Below are positions 39,779 through 47,017 of a DNA stretch of 55,380 nucleotides, one piece after another (within the stretch, counting starts at the first letter, position 1; each line of letters opens with the position of its first letter). A model generated the notes under the pieces. The model did no database searches, was not told the DNA's origin, and saw nothing but the letters and a program-made list of their open reading frames with translations. The translations under genes and the position numbers were made by a program. The stretch comes from an uncultured bacterium (GTDB lineage Bacteria; Verrucomicrobiota; Kiritimatiellia; RFP12; UBA1067): the NCBI GenBank assembly GCA_902779565.1, contig CACZCD010000004.1:1-55380 (forward strand), written 5' to 3'.

Positions 39779-41194
39779 TCATGAAGGAGACGAATCACGG
39801 CGAGTTCCCTTCGGTTCATGCTTACTCGCCTCTTTGAAATCGTTCTTGAAGTCGGCGACGGATTTGCGGGAGCGCGCCTTCAAGAACAGGCGGAGTGGCG
39901 CCCCTTCAAGTCCGAACCGCGCCCGGATCGCCTTCTCGATGTACGACTGGTAGGCGGGCACCACGAGTTTCGGGTCGTTCACGAAGAGGCGGATGGTGAG
40001 CGGATCCGTCCCCACCTGCAGCCCGTAGTACACCTTCAGCCGCTTGCCGTTGCGCATGGGCGCGAGCGTCTTTTTCGTGGCGACCTCGATCGTGCGGTTG
40101 AGAACGCCCGTCGGCATCTGCGTCTTGACGCTCGAGGCCACGGCGTCGATGGCATCGACCGTGCGCCGGATGTTGTAGCCCGATTTCGCGGAGCAGTACA
40201 CCACGGGCGCGAACGAGAGGAACGGCATCATCTGGCGGATCACGCCGGTGGCCTCCTTCTCGACGATGCCCTTCTCCTGCGCAAGATCCCACTTGTTCAT
40301 CAGGATGACGCACGCCTTCTGCGCGTCAAGGATCTTTCCCGCGATGCGCATGTCCTGACGCGTGGGACCGATCTCGCTCTCCATCATGAGCAGCACCACA
40401 TCCGCCTCCTCGATGGCCTTTTCGCTGCGGAAGAGCGAGAAGTTATCGACGCTCGTCTTCGACATCTGCGTATGGCTCTTCATCCCCGCCGTATCCACCA
40501 GCGTGTAGTGGCGCGCCGTCGGCCCCTCGCCGATGGTGAACGGCACGTCCACGGCATCACGCGTGGTGCCGGGGATATCCGAGACGATGACACGCTCAGC
40601 GTTCAGCAGACGGTTGATGTACGAGCTTTTGCCGGCGTTTGGGCGCCCCACCACCGCCACGCGGAGCGGCTTCGTGAGCGTCGGCTCCTCCTGCGGCGGC
40701 AAAGCAGCGACGATGCGCTCCAGAAGCGTCTGCATCCCACGACCATGCTCGGCGGAGACGGGGAACACCTCCATGCCAAACCGCGCAAAGTCGTCTGCCT
40801 TCTCATCATCCTCCGCACGATCGCACTTGTTCGCCGCAATGACCGTGGGGCAGCCCGACTCGCGGACACGCTTCAGCACTTCTTCGTCAAGCGGCGTTAT
40901 CCCGCTGCGCACATCGACGACCACGATGCACAGCTCGGAGTCGCCCACGGCGAGCGCGGCCTGCGCGCGCGTTTCCTCGGCGAGCGGATCCTGCGAACCC
41001 AGCGTTTTGTCGAACGCGATGCCGCCCGTATCGACAAGCATGAACCGCTTGCCGAGCGCCGTCACTTCGCGCGCCACACGGTCGCGCGTCACGCCCGGCT
41101 GGTCGAACACAATCGCAATGCGCGCGCGCGCAATGCGGTTGAACAGCGCCGACTTGCCCACGTTCGGGCGTCCTACTATCGATACGGTCGCCAT
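39779..41194 (-). CDS. der: Ribosome-assembly GTPase Der (EngA)
   Basis: A 471-residue essential GTPase for 50S ribosome assembly. Two G domains lie in tandem: first 'GRPNVGKS' (8-15), 'DTGGI', 'NKCD'; second 'GRPNAGKSS', 'DTAGM', 'NKWD'. The C-terminal KH-like domain contains 'YYGLQVGTDPLTIRLFVNDPKL' in the expected place. The C-terminus continues about 25 residues past the KH domain, as in many species. SD AGAGGGG. It lies 34 bases downstream of pyrK and just upstream of the GH2 gene. Confidence 0.96.
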   Translation of the reverse strand: MATVSIVGRPNVGKSALFNRIARARIAIVFDQPGVTRDRVAREVTALGKRFMLVDTGGIAFDKTLGSQDPLAEETRAQAALAVGDSELCIVVVDVRSGITPLDEEVLKRVRESGCPTVIAANKCDRAEDDEKADDFARFGMEVFPVSAEHGRGMQTLLERIVAALPPQEEPTLTKPLRVAVVGRPNAGKSSYINRLLNAERVIVSDIPGTTRDAVDVPFTIGEGPTARHYTLVDTAGMKSHTQMSKTSVDNFSLFRSEKAIEEADVVLLMMESEIGPTRQDMRIAGKILDAQKACVILMNKWDLAQEKGIVEKEATGVIRQMMPFLSFAPVVYCSAKSGYNIRRTVDAIDAVASSVKTQMPTGVLNRTIEVATKKTLAPMRNGKRLKVYYGLQVGTDPLTIRLFVNDPKLVVPAYQSYIEKAIRARFGLEGAPLRLFLKARSRKSVADFKNDFKEASKHEPKGTRRDSSPS

Positions 41195-41228
41195 GCCCCT
41201 CTTCGCCTCTTGAAAAGTCCTTCGAATC

Positions 41229-42032
41229 CTACCAAACGATCTCTTCGGCCTTGAACACGGGGCCGTTCACGCAGCAGCGGGCATTCCACTCCTCGCCGTT
41301 CGCCTTCCTGAGCTTCTGCACGCAGGCGAAGCAGGCCCCCACGCCACAGATCATGTGGCGGTCCATAGAGATCCAACCCTTCGAACCCGTTCCCACCGCG
41401 CGCTGGGAGACGGCCTTCAGGAGTCCATCGGGACCGCATGTGAAGAACTCGAATTTCTTCCCCTGCTCACGCAACGCAATGAGCGCATCATCGAGCGGCT
41501 CCGTGACAAAACCCTTCACACCTTCGGAACCGTCGTTCGTCGCCGTACGCACCTCCATGCCCAACGCGCGGAAGCGTTCGACCTCCAAAAGGTCGCCTTT
41601 CGTGCGTCCGCCCACGAACAGGATCGGCTTCTCGGCAACACCCTGCGCCAAAAGCCGCTTCGCCAAAAAGTAGAGCGGCGCCACGCCGTAGCCGCCGCCC
41701 ACGAGCAGCGGCACGCCATCGCACGTGACGGGGAAACCGAAACCCAGCGGCCCGATCACCTCGAGCGCGGCACCCGGCAGTTCCTTCGCCAACGCCGCCG
41801 TTCCACGACCGACCATCTTGTACAGCACCGTCACCGTTCCCGCCGCCGCATCGGCGTCGAAGATGGAGAACGGACGGCGGAGCGCCGAATCCTCAAGCGA
41901 CGGAATCTTCACATGCACGAACTGTCCGGGGGTGGCGGCAGCGGCGATCTGCGGCGCCGCCAGCACCAGCATCCGGTAGCCGGGCGCGGCGTCCTCGTGC
42001 GTCTTGATCGTGCATTTCTCGTTTACAGCCAT
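41229..42032 (-). CDS. pyrK: Dihydroorotate dehydrogenase electron-transfer subunit
   Basis: A 267-residue FAD/2Fe-2S protein. PyrK passes electrons from PyrD (class 1B dihydroorotate dehydrogenase) to NAD. The N-terminal FAD barrel has 'PGQFVHVKI' and 'LRRPFSIFD', the NAD-binding domain has 'LLVGGGYGVAPLYFLA', and the C-terminal cluster motif is 'CGVGACFACVQK' plus 'CCVNGPVF', diagnostic for PyrK. Its PyrD partner is not in the window. SD GGAGGACAG precedes the ATG and lies right after array H. Confidence 0.92.
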   Translation of the reverse strand: MAVNEKCTIKTHEDAAPGYRMLVLAAPQIAAAATPGQFVHVKIPSLEDSALRRPFSIFDADAAAGTVTVLYKMVGRGTAALAKELPGAALEVIGPLGFGFPVTCDGVPLLVGGGYGVAPLYFLAKRLLAQGVAEKPILFVGGRTKGDLLEVERFRALGMEVRTATNDGSEGVKGFVTEPLDDALIALREQGKKFEFFTCGPDGLLKAVSQRAVGTGSKGWISMDRHMICGVGACFACVQKLRKANGEEWNARCCVNGPVFKAEEIVW

Positions 42033-42051
42033 CTGTCCTCCCCGCCCCCTC

Positions 42052-42086
42052 TATCATCTGTCATCTATCAGTTATCATCTGTCCGT
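42052..42086. repeat. Heptamer array H, abutting the argF stop codon
   Basis: Units tatcatc, tgtcatc, tatcagt, tatcatc, tgtccgt in register. The array meets the argF stop (42086-42088) and fills most of the gap to the pyrK SD. Confidence 0.92.
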
Positions 42087-43090
42087 TAGATCGTCGCACG
42101 GTCGCAAAGGGCCGAGACGAACAGAGCCTTGATCGTGTGCATCCGGTTCTCCGACTCGTCGAACACCTTGGAATACTTCGATTCGAACACCTCGTCCGTC
42201 ACCTCCAGCGCACCGCACTCCTTCGTGACTTCGGTGTTGAAGTCGTGGAACGCCGGCAGGCAGTGCAGGAACATGAGCTTCCCATCGAGATTGCCCGTCG
42301 CGCGCATGAGGTCCATGTTGATCTGATAAGGACGCAGCATCTTGATGCGTTCGGCCGTCTTCGCCTCCTCGCCCATGGAGACCCACACATCCGTGTAGAG
42401 CACATTGGCGCCCTTCACGCCCTTCACGGGATCCTCCTCCACGCGGATGTCCACGCCGTTCTTCTTTGCGACCGCCGCCGCCTCCGCCAGCACCGCCTCA
42501 TCCGGACGGAGCGCCGCCGGCGCACAACACACGTAGCGCACGCCCGCCTTGGCGCAGCCCATCATCAGCGAGTTCGCCACGTTGTTGCGTCCGTCGCCCA
42601 CATAGGCAACCGTCACGTCCTCCAGCGAACCGAAGGTCTCCTTCACCGTCAGCAGGTCGGCCAGGATCTGCGTGGGATGGTAGTCGTCGGTGAGGCCGTT
42701 CCACACAGGCACGCCGGACCACTCCTTCAGCTCCTCGACGGTCTTCTGCGCGAAGCCGCGGAACAGGATGCCGTCGTAGATGCGCCCGAGCACGCGCGCC
42801 GTATCCTTCACGCTCTCCTTCTTGCCGAAGTGGATGTCGGGACGCGTGAGGTACTCCGCATCCCCCCCTTCGTCGCGGGCGGCGATCTGCGAAGAGTTGC
42901 GCGTGCGCGTGGAAGACTTCTCAAAGATGAGCGCAATCTGCTTGCGCCGCAGGAGGTTCCCGCGCACACCCGCGTGGCGGCGCGCCTTCAGCTGCGCCGC
43001 GAGGTCGATCAGGTTGAGCATCTCCTCATCGGTGAAGGAGGTCATCCGCATCAGCGAACGCCCCTTGAGCGAATCCATCCATGTCAACAT
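42086..43090 (-). CDS. argF: Ornithine carbamoyltransferase
   Basis: A 334-residue enzyme joining carbamoyl phosphate and ornithine to citrulline in arginine synthesis. The carbamoyl-phosphate loop 'KSSTRTR', the block 'KKESVKDTARVLGRIYDGI', 'VPVWNGLTDDYHPTQILADLLT' and the ornithine/catalytic 'FLHCLPAFHD' are all present and strongly OTC-like. Directly after STRTR the usual 'xxFE' is 'NSSQ', an unusual change next to the active site. The start with SD AAGAAAGG follows an extended -10 box by 29 bases. Other arginine genes are not in the window. Confidence 0.92.
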   Translation of the reverse strand: MLTWMDSLKGRSLMRMTSFTDEEMLNLIDLAAQLKARRHAGVRGNLLRRKQIALIFEKSSTRTRNSSQIAARDEGGDAEYLTRPDIHFGKKESVKDTARVLGRIYDGILFRGFAQKTVEELKEWSGVPVWNGLTDDYHPTQILADLLTVKETFGSLEDVTVAYVGDGRNNVANSLMMGCAKAGVRYVCCAPAALRPDEAVLAEAAAVAKKNGVDIRVEEDPVKGVKGANVLYTDVWVSMGEEAKTAERIKMLRPYQINMDLMRATGNLDGKLMFLHCLPAFHDFNTEVTKECGALEVTDEVFESKYSKVFDESENRMHTIKALFVSALCDRATI

Positions 43091-43119
43091 CGTATGGTAC
43101 CTTTCTTGAAAAAGTGCGC

Positions 43120-43125
43120 ATTATA
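43120..43125 (-). promoter_or_regulatory. Extended -10 promoter for argF
   Basis: Minus strand ATTTTGGTATAATGCG: TGG-TATAAT, 29 bases before the ATG, in the 54-base gap after hisS. Confidence 0.75.
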
Positions 43126-43144
43126 CCAAAATGGCGCGACCGTT

Positions 43145-44395
43145 TCAGACAAGCGCGATTTCCGTTTCCGTGCGGGTATCGAGATCCTTCATCCGCGCCT
43201 TACCGGCAGCAATGTCGTCCGGACCGAGGAAGACGGCCTTCGCACATGTCCCCGCGCCCGCATGGGCGAAGAACTGCTTCGGCTTCTGCTTGCGGAGCGC
43301 GAGATCCACACACTCCCCCTCCGCGCGCAGCTTCGCCGCCAGTGCCAGCGCCGCCTCGCGCTGCTCCGGGAACATGTAGCCGATGTACACGCCCTTCTTC
43401 GGAAGCGGGGCCTCTGTGCCGAACTTCGCCTTCAGCAGTTCCGTGACGACCACGTCGCCGAACCCGAGCCCCACCGCCGTCGCCGGATCACCGCCGATCG
43501 TCGTGAGGAGGTTATCGTACCGGCCGCCGCCGAAGATCGCGCGGAACTCGCGTTTCACGTCGAACGCCTCGAACACGATGCCTGTGTAGTACGCAAGACC
43601 CCGGATCACCGAAATGTCAAACTCCAGGCAGTCCGCAAAGCCCGCGATCCCCGCCAGACGGAACAGTTCCGTGAGACGTTCCTTCGCCGGGCCGTCCGGC
43701 AGCGCATCGAGCGACTTGAGATCCATGATCTCGAACGTCTTGGCCACGCCCGCCTCGTCCAACCCGCCATCGCGGAGCATCGCGGCGATTTCCGAATCGG
43801 GCATCTTGCCGCGCTTGTCGAGCGCGAGGAACACCTGCGCGTGACGGTCCTCCGGGATGCCGCTCGCCGCCAGAAGCTCAGAGAGGAGCGCACGGTTCGA
43901 GACGTGGATGCGGAAATCGTCCTTCGTGAGCCCCATGCGCCGAAGCGCATCCACCGCCGCGCCTAAAACTTCAACCTCCGCCAGCACGGACTCCTCGCCG
44001 ATGATGTCGCAGTTCCACTGGTAGTGCTCGCGCTTGCGTCCCTTCGTCGAGCGCTCGTAGCGGAAGCACTGCGCGATCGTGTTCCACTTCAGCGGAAAAC
44101 GCAGCTCGTGCTGACGCGCCGCTACCATGCGCGCCAACGTAGGCGTCATCTCGGCGCGAAGCGCCAAGTGGCGGTCGCTCTTGTCGTTGAAGTGGTAGAT
44201 CTGCTCGCCCACCTCCTCGCCCGCCTTGCGCGCGAGCAGTTCGTAGCTCTCGACCACGCACGCGTCGTACGGGACGAAACCGGCAGCCTCGCCCGCCGCG
44301 CGGAACGCATCAAACACCCGGTTGCGCCACGCCATGTCCTCGGGATAGAAATCCCGCATGCCGCGCGGCGGCTCAAAACTTATCTCACTCATCAT
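43145..44395 (-). CDS. hisS: Histidyl-tRNA synthetase
   Basis: A 416-residue class II synthetase. Motif 2 region 'FRYERSTKGRKREHYQWNCDIIG', the TPT block 'LRAEMTPTLARMV', the histidine motif 'GLAYYTGIVFEAFD' and the C-terminal anticodon-binding domain ('GVYIGYMFPEQREAALALA') are all present. It is the form with a long inserted helical domain after motif 2. Two ATG codons in tandem could serve as start; SD AGGAGGA supports either. It follows deoC through array I. Confidence 0.95.
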   Translation of the reverse strand: MMSEISFEPPRGMRDFYPEDMAWRNRVFDAFRAAGEAAGFVPYDACVVESYELLARKAGEEVGEQIYHFNDKSDRHLALRAEMTPTLARMVAARQHELRFPLKWNTIAQCFRYERSTKGRKREHYQWNCDIIGEESVLAEVEVLGAAVDALRRMGLTKDDFRIHVSNRALLSELLAASGIPEDRHAQVFLALDKRGKMPDSEIAAMLRDGGLDEAGVAKTFEIMDLKSLDALPDGPAKERLTELFRLAGIAGFADCLEFDISVIRGLAYYTGIVFEAFDVKREFRAIFGGGRYDNLLTTIGGDPATAVGLGFGDVVVTELLKAKFGTEAPLPKKGVYIGYMFPEQREAALALAAKLRAEGECVDLALRKQKPKQFFAHAGAGTCAKAVFLGPDDIAAGKARMKDLDTRTETEIALV

Positions 44396-44410
44396 TCCTC
44401 CTCTTTATAA

Positions 44411-44465
44411 CCCTTCAACCTCTCAACCTTCAACTTTTCAACCTTTCAACTTTTCAACTTTTCAA
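44411..44465. repeat. Octamer array I, containing the deoC stop codon
   Basis: Units cccttcaa, cctctcaa, ccttcaa (7 bases), cttttcaa, cctttcaa, cttttcaa, cttttcaa. The deoC stop TGA (44446-44448) and codons E-K-L-K-S are inside the array. Confidence 0.93.
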
Positions 44466-45117
44466 CGATCTCCACACCGGCGCTGCAGCCAAGACGGTTT
44501 GCGCCGGCAGCGAGCATCTTGAGCGCGTCGTCAAGCGTGCGGATGCCGCCCGCCGCCTTCACGCCCATCGTCTTGCCCACGGTCTTGCGCATCAGCGCCA
44601 CGTCCGCGACGGTCGCGCCACCCGTGCCGAAGCCCGTGGAGGTCTTCACGAAATCGAACCCCGCCTTCTTCGCGAGCCGACACGCAAGAACCTTCTCGTC
44701 GTCTGTGAGGTAGCAGCACTCGATGATGAGCTTCGTCACCACCTCGTCGCTGACCTTCTTCGGGGCGAGATTGAGCAGCGTAAGATCCTCCAGCACCGCG
44801 TCGGACGGCTTCGTGCGGAGATCGCGGATGTTCAGCACGTAATCGATGTCCGTTGCGCCGTCCTGAACGGCCTCCACCGCCTCAAAGCACTTCACCTTCA
44901 CGGTGTTCTGTCCGAGGGGGAAGCCGACCACCGTGCCCACGCGCACGCCGGAGCCGTCAAGCAGCTCCGCCGCACGCTTCACTTCGGCAGGGTTCACCAT
45001 CGCGCAGGCGAAATGGTATTTCTTCGCCTCGGCGCAAAGCCGCTCCACGGCGTCGGGATCACCCGCCGCCTTCAGAAACGTATGGTCTATGCACGCAGCG
45101 ATCTCGCGCTTCGTCAT
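44446..45117 (-). CDS. deoC: Deoxyribose-phosphate aldolase
   Basis: A 223-residue class I aldolase that splits 2-deoxyribose-5-phosphate into acetaldehyde and glyceraldehyde-3-phosphate. The Schiff-base lysine block 'FDFVKTSTGFGTGGAT' and the second lysine in 'GVKAAGGIRT' are present. The last six residues ('VEKLKS') come from octamer array I. Its SD (GGAG) is in the end of array J. It lies between secC and hisS on one strand. Confidence 0.95.
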   Translation of the reverse strand: MTKREIAACIDHTFLKAAGDPDAVERLCAEAKKYHFACAMVNPAEVKRAAELLDGSGVRVGTVVGFPLGQNTVKVKCFEAVEAVQDGATDIDYVLNIRDLRTKPSDAVLEDLTLLNLAPKKVSDEVVTKLIIECCYLTDDEKVLACRLAKKAGFDFVKTSTGFGTGGATVADVALMRKTVGKTMGVKAAGGIRTLDDALKMLAAGANRLGCSAGVEIVEKLKS

Positions 45118-45126
45118 TTCTCAACT

Positions 45127-45168
45127 CCAAACACCAAACTGAAAACTCTAAACTGGAAACTCTAAACT
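45127..45168. repeat. Heptamer array J between the SEC-C gene and deoC
   Basis: Units ccaaaca, ccaaact, gaaaact, ctaaact, ggaaact, ctaaact in exact register. It starts six bases beyond the SEC-C gene stop. On the coding strand its far end contains TTTGGAG, the apparent SD of deoC. Confidence 0.93.
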
Positions 45169-45173
45169 AAAAC

Positions 45174-45683
45174 TCACCCCTCAACATGCTTGCCGCAGCA
45201 TTTCTTGTACTTCTTGCCGCTGCCGCACGGGCAGGGATCGTTCCGGCCGATCTTCGGTTCCTCGCGCACATACGGCACGCCGCTCTCGATCTCGCCGTCG
45301 ATGAACTTCCATTCGCCGTCGAGCTTCTTGAAGTAGGCATGCTCGTGATGCTCCACCGCCTCGCCTTTCGCGGCGTAGTGGGCGATGAACTCCACATAGC
45401 CTTCTTCGTCCTCTTCGCCGCCGCGATCCACGCCCACGATTTCGAGACCGTTCCAGGTGGACGCCTCCGCCCACTCGGTACAGGCCTTCTCGTCGAACTC
45501 CGCCTGCACCTCAGGGCCGGCGGAGGTCTTAAGGAACGGGATGCGCTTCGCCGCATACGCGGAGTAGCGTGCACGCATGAGCGCTTCGGCCGTCTTGGCC
45601 TTCACAGTGCCGTCATGGATCGGGCCGCAGCATTCGCCATACGTGGCGCCGCTGCCACAAGGACAACTCTCTGTCTTTTCCAT
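45174..45683 (-). CDS. YchJ-like protein with SEC-C zinc motifs at both ends
   Basis: A 169-residue protein. The N-terminus '[16 protein letters not shown]' and C-terminus '[16 protein letters not shown]' are two SEC-C zinc-binding motifs, flanking an NTF2-like YchJ middle domain ('[18 protein letters not shown]', '[11 protein letters not shown]'). SEC-C motifs of SecA bind SecB and ribosomes; the role of YchJ proteins is not settled. The length and two-motif layout match the YchJ family. SD AGAGAGGAG, which overlaps the end of array K. Confidence 0.92.
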   Translation of the reverse strand: MEKTESCPCGSGATYGECCGPIHDGTVKAKTAEALMRARYSAYAAKRIPFLKTSAGPEVQAEFDEKACTEWAEASTWNGLEIVGVDRGGEEDEEGYVEFIAHYAAKGEAVEHHEHAYFKKLDGEWKFIDGEIESGVPYVREEPKIGRNDPCPCGSGKKYKKCCGKHVEG

Positions 45684-45695
45684 TTTCTTTCTCCT

Positions 45696-45784
45696 CTCTA
45701 AACTCTAAACTGGAAACTCTAAACTGAAAACTCCAACTCCAACTCTTCACTATTCACTATCCACTATTCGCTATTCGCTATCCA
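45696..45784. repeat. Composite heptamer array K, containing the ribBA stop codon
   Basis: Two families side by side. Units ctctaaa, ctctaaa, ctggaaa, ctctaaa, ctgaaaa (45696-45730, same family as array J), two 6-base units, then ctcttca, ctattca, ctatcca, ctattcg, ctattcg, ctatcca (45743-45784) in exact register. The ribBA stop TAG (45771-45773) is the cta of a ctattcg unit. Confidence 0.95.
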
Positions 45785-46976
45785 AAAGATGCCCCATCTT
45801 CACACGCTTCGTTTCAAGGTAGCGTTTGTCGTACTCCGTTGCGGGGATCACCACCGGCACCCGTTCCGCGATCTCGATGCCATATCCCGCAAGCCCCTTG
45901 ATCTTGCGCGGGTTGTTCGTGATGAGCCGCACCTTTGTGATGCCGAGATCGCCGAGGATCTGCGCGCCCTCGCCGTATTCGCGGAGATCCGGCGCGAAGC
46001 CGAGCGCGACGTTCGCCTCCACCGTATCCATCCCCGCCTCCTGCTTGCGGTAGGCGTGCAGCTTGTTCGCGAGCCCGATGCCGCGCCCCTCCTGCCGCAT
46101 GTACAGGATCGCGCCGCGCCCTTCCTTCTCCACCATGGACATCGCCGTGTGGAGCTGCGGCCCGCAGTCGCAGCGTTCGGAGCCGAGCACGTCGCCCGTG
46201 AAGCATTCGGAGTGGACGCGCACCAGCACCGGTTCGCCGCCGGCGACATCACCCTTCACGAGCGCAAGATGCTCCAGTCCCGTCGTGAGCGAACGGTACA
46301 TCGCAAGGCGGAAGTGCCCCCAGGCCGTCGGCATGTCCACCTCCTCCACCTTCTCGACGAGCCGCTCGTTGCGACGGCGGTAGGCGATGAGCTGCGCAAT
46401 CGACATGAACCGGAGATTATGCCGCGCCACGAACGCCTCAAGATCGTCGAGCCGCGCCATCGTCCCGTCGTCCTTCATGATCTCGCAGCAGAGCCCCACC
46501 TCCTCCAGCCCCGCCAGACGGCACAGATCCACGGTCGCCTCGGTATGTCCCGCACGCTTCAGCACGCCACCCTTCCGCGCCTCGAGCGGGAACATGTGCC
46601 CGGGACGGCGGAAATCCGACGGCTTCGCGTTCGGCTTCACGCACGCAAGCGCCGTCTGGGAACGCTCCGCCGCCGAAATGCCGGTGGTCGTCCCGATCGC
46701 GTCGATGGAGACCGTGAACGCCGTCTGGTGGTTGTCGGTGTTCATCTCGACCATCTGGTGCAGATCGAGCCGATGGCACCAGTCCGCCGACATGGGCATG
46801 CAGATGAGCCCCTTGGCGTAGGTCGCCATGAAATTCACGTTGGCGGTCGTGGCGAAACGCGCCGCGCAGATGCAGTCTCCCTCGTTCTCGCGGTCCTCGT
46901 CATCCGTCACCACGACGATCTCGCCGCGTGCCAACGCGGCGAGGCAATCCTCGACTGTGTCAAACTCTCGTTTCAA
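45771..46976 (-). CDS. ribBA: Bifunctional DHBP synthase / GTP cyclohydrolase II
   Basis: A ~401-residue fusion of the two entry enzymes of riboflavin synthesis. The RibB half (about 1-200) has 'VVTDDEDRENEGD' and 'RPGHMFPLEA', making dihydroxybutanone phosphate from ribulose-5-phosphate. The RibA half has the zinc motif 'CFTGDVLGSERCDCG', 'RQEGRGIGL' and 'ITNNPRKI', opening GTP to the pyrimidine precursor. No ATG exists at the correct place: the start is most likely TTG at 46974-46976 ('LKREFDTVEDCLAAL'), ten bases after a -10-like box. The last residues D-S-E lie in array K. No other rib gene and no FMN riboswitch are seen. Confidence 0.92.
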   Translation of the reverse strand: MKREFDTVEDCLAALARGEIVVVTDDEDRENEGDCICAARFATTANVNFMATYAKGLICMPMSADWCHRLDLHQMVEMNTDNHQTAFTVSIDAIGTTTGISAAERSQTALACVKPNAKPSDFRRPGHMFPLEARKGGVLKRAGHTEATVDLCRLAGLEEVGLCCEIMKDDGTMARLDDLEAFVARHNLRFMSIAQLIAYRRRNERLVEKVEEVDMPTAWGHFRLAMYRSLTTGLEHLALVKGDVAGGEPVLVRVHSECFTGDVLGSERCDCGPQLHTAMSMVEKEGRGAILYMRQEGRGIGLANKLHAYRKQEAGMDTVEANVALGFAPDLREYGEGAQILGDLGITKVRLITNNPRKIKGLAGYGIEIAERVPVVIPATEYDKRYLETKRVKMGHLLDSE

Positions 46977-46986
46977 AACGGCGCAT

Positions 46987-46992
46987 ATTTTA
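46987..46992 (-). promoter_or_regulatory. Extended -10-like promoter for ribBA
   Basis: Minus strand AATGTGGTAAAATATG: TGG-TAAAAT, ten bases before the TTG start. Confidence 0.6.
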
Positions 46993-47017
46993 CCACATTT
47001 CCACCGCGTGCGGCGAA

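Noticed and set aside
46977-47017. FMN riboswitch before ribBA
   Set aside because: Only about 40 bases separate the genes and a promoter occupies them; there is no room for the aptamer.
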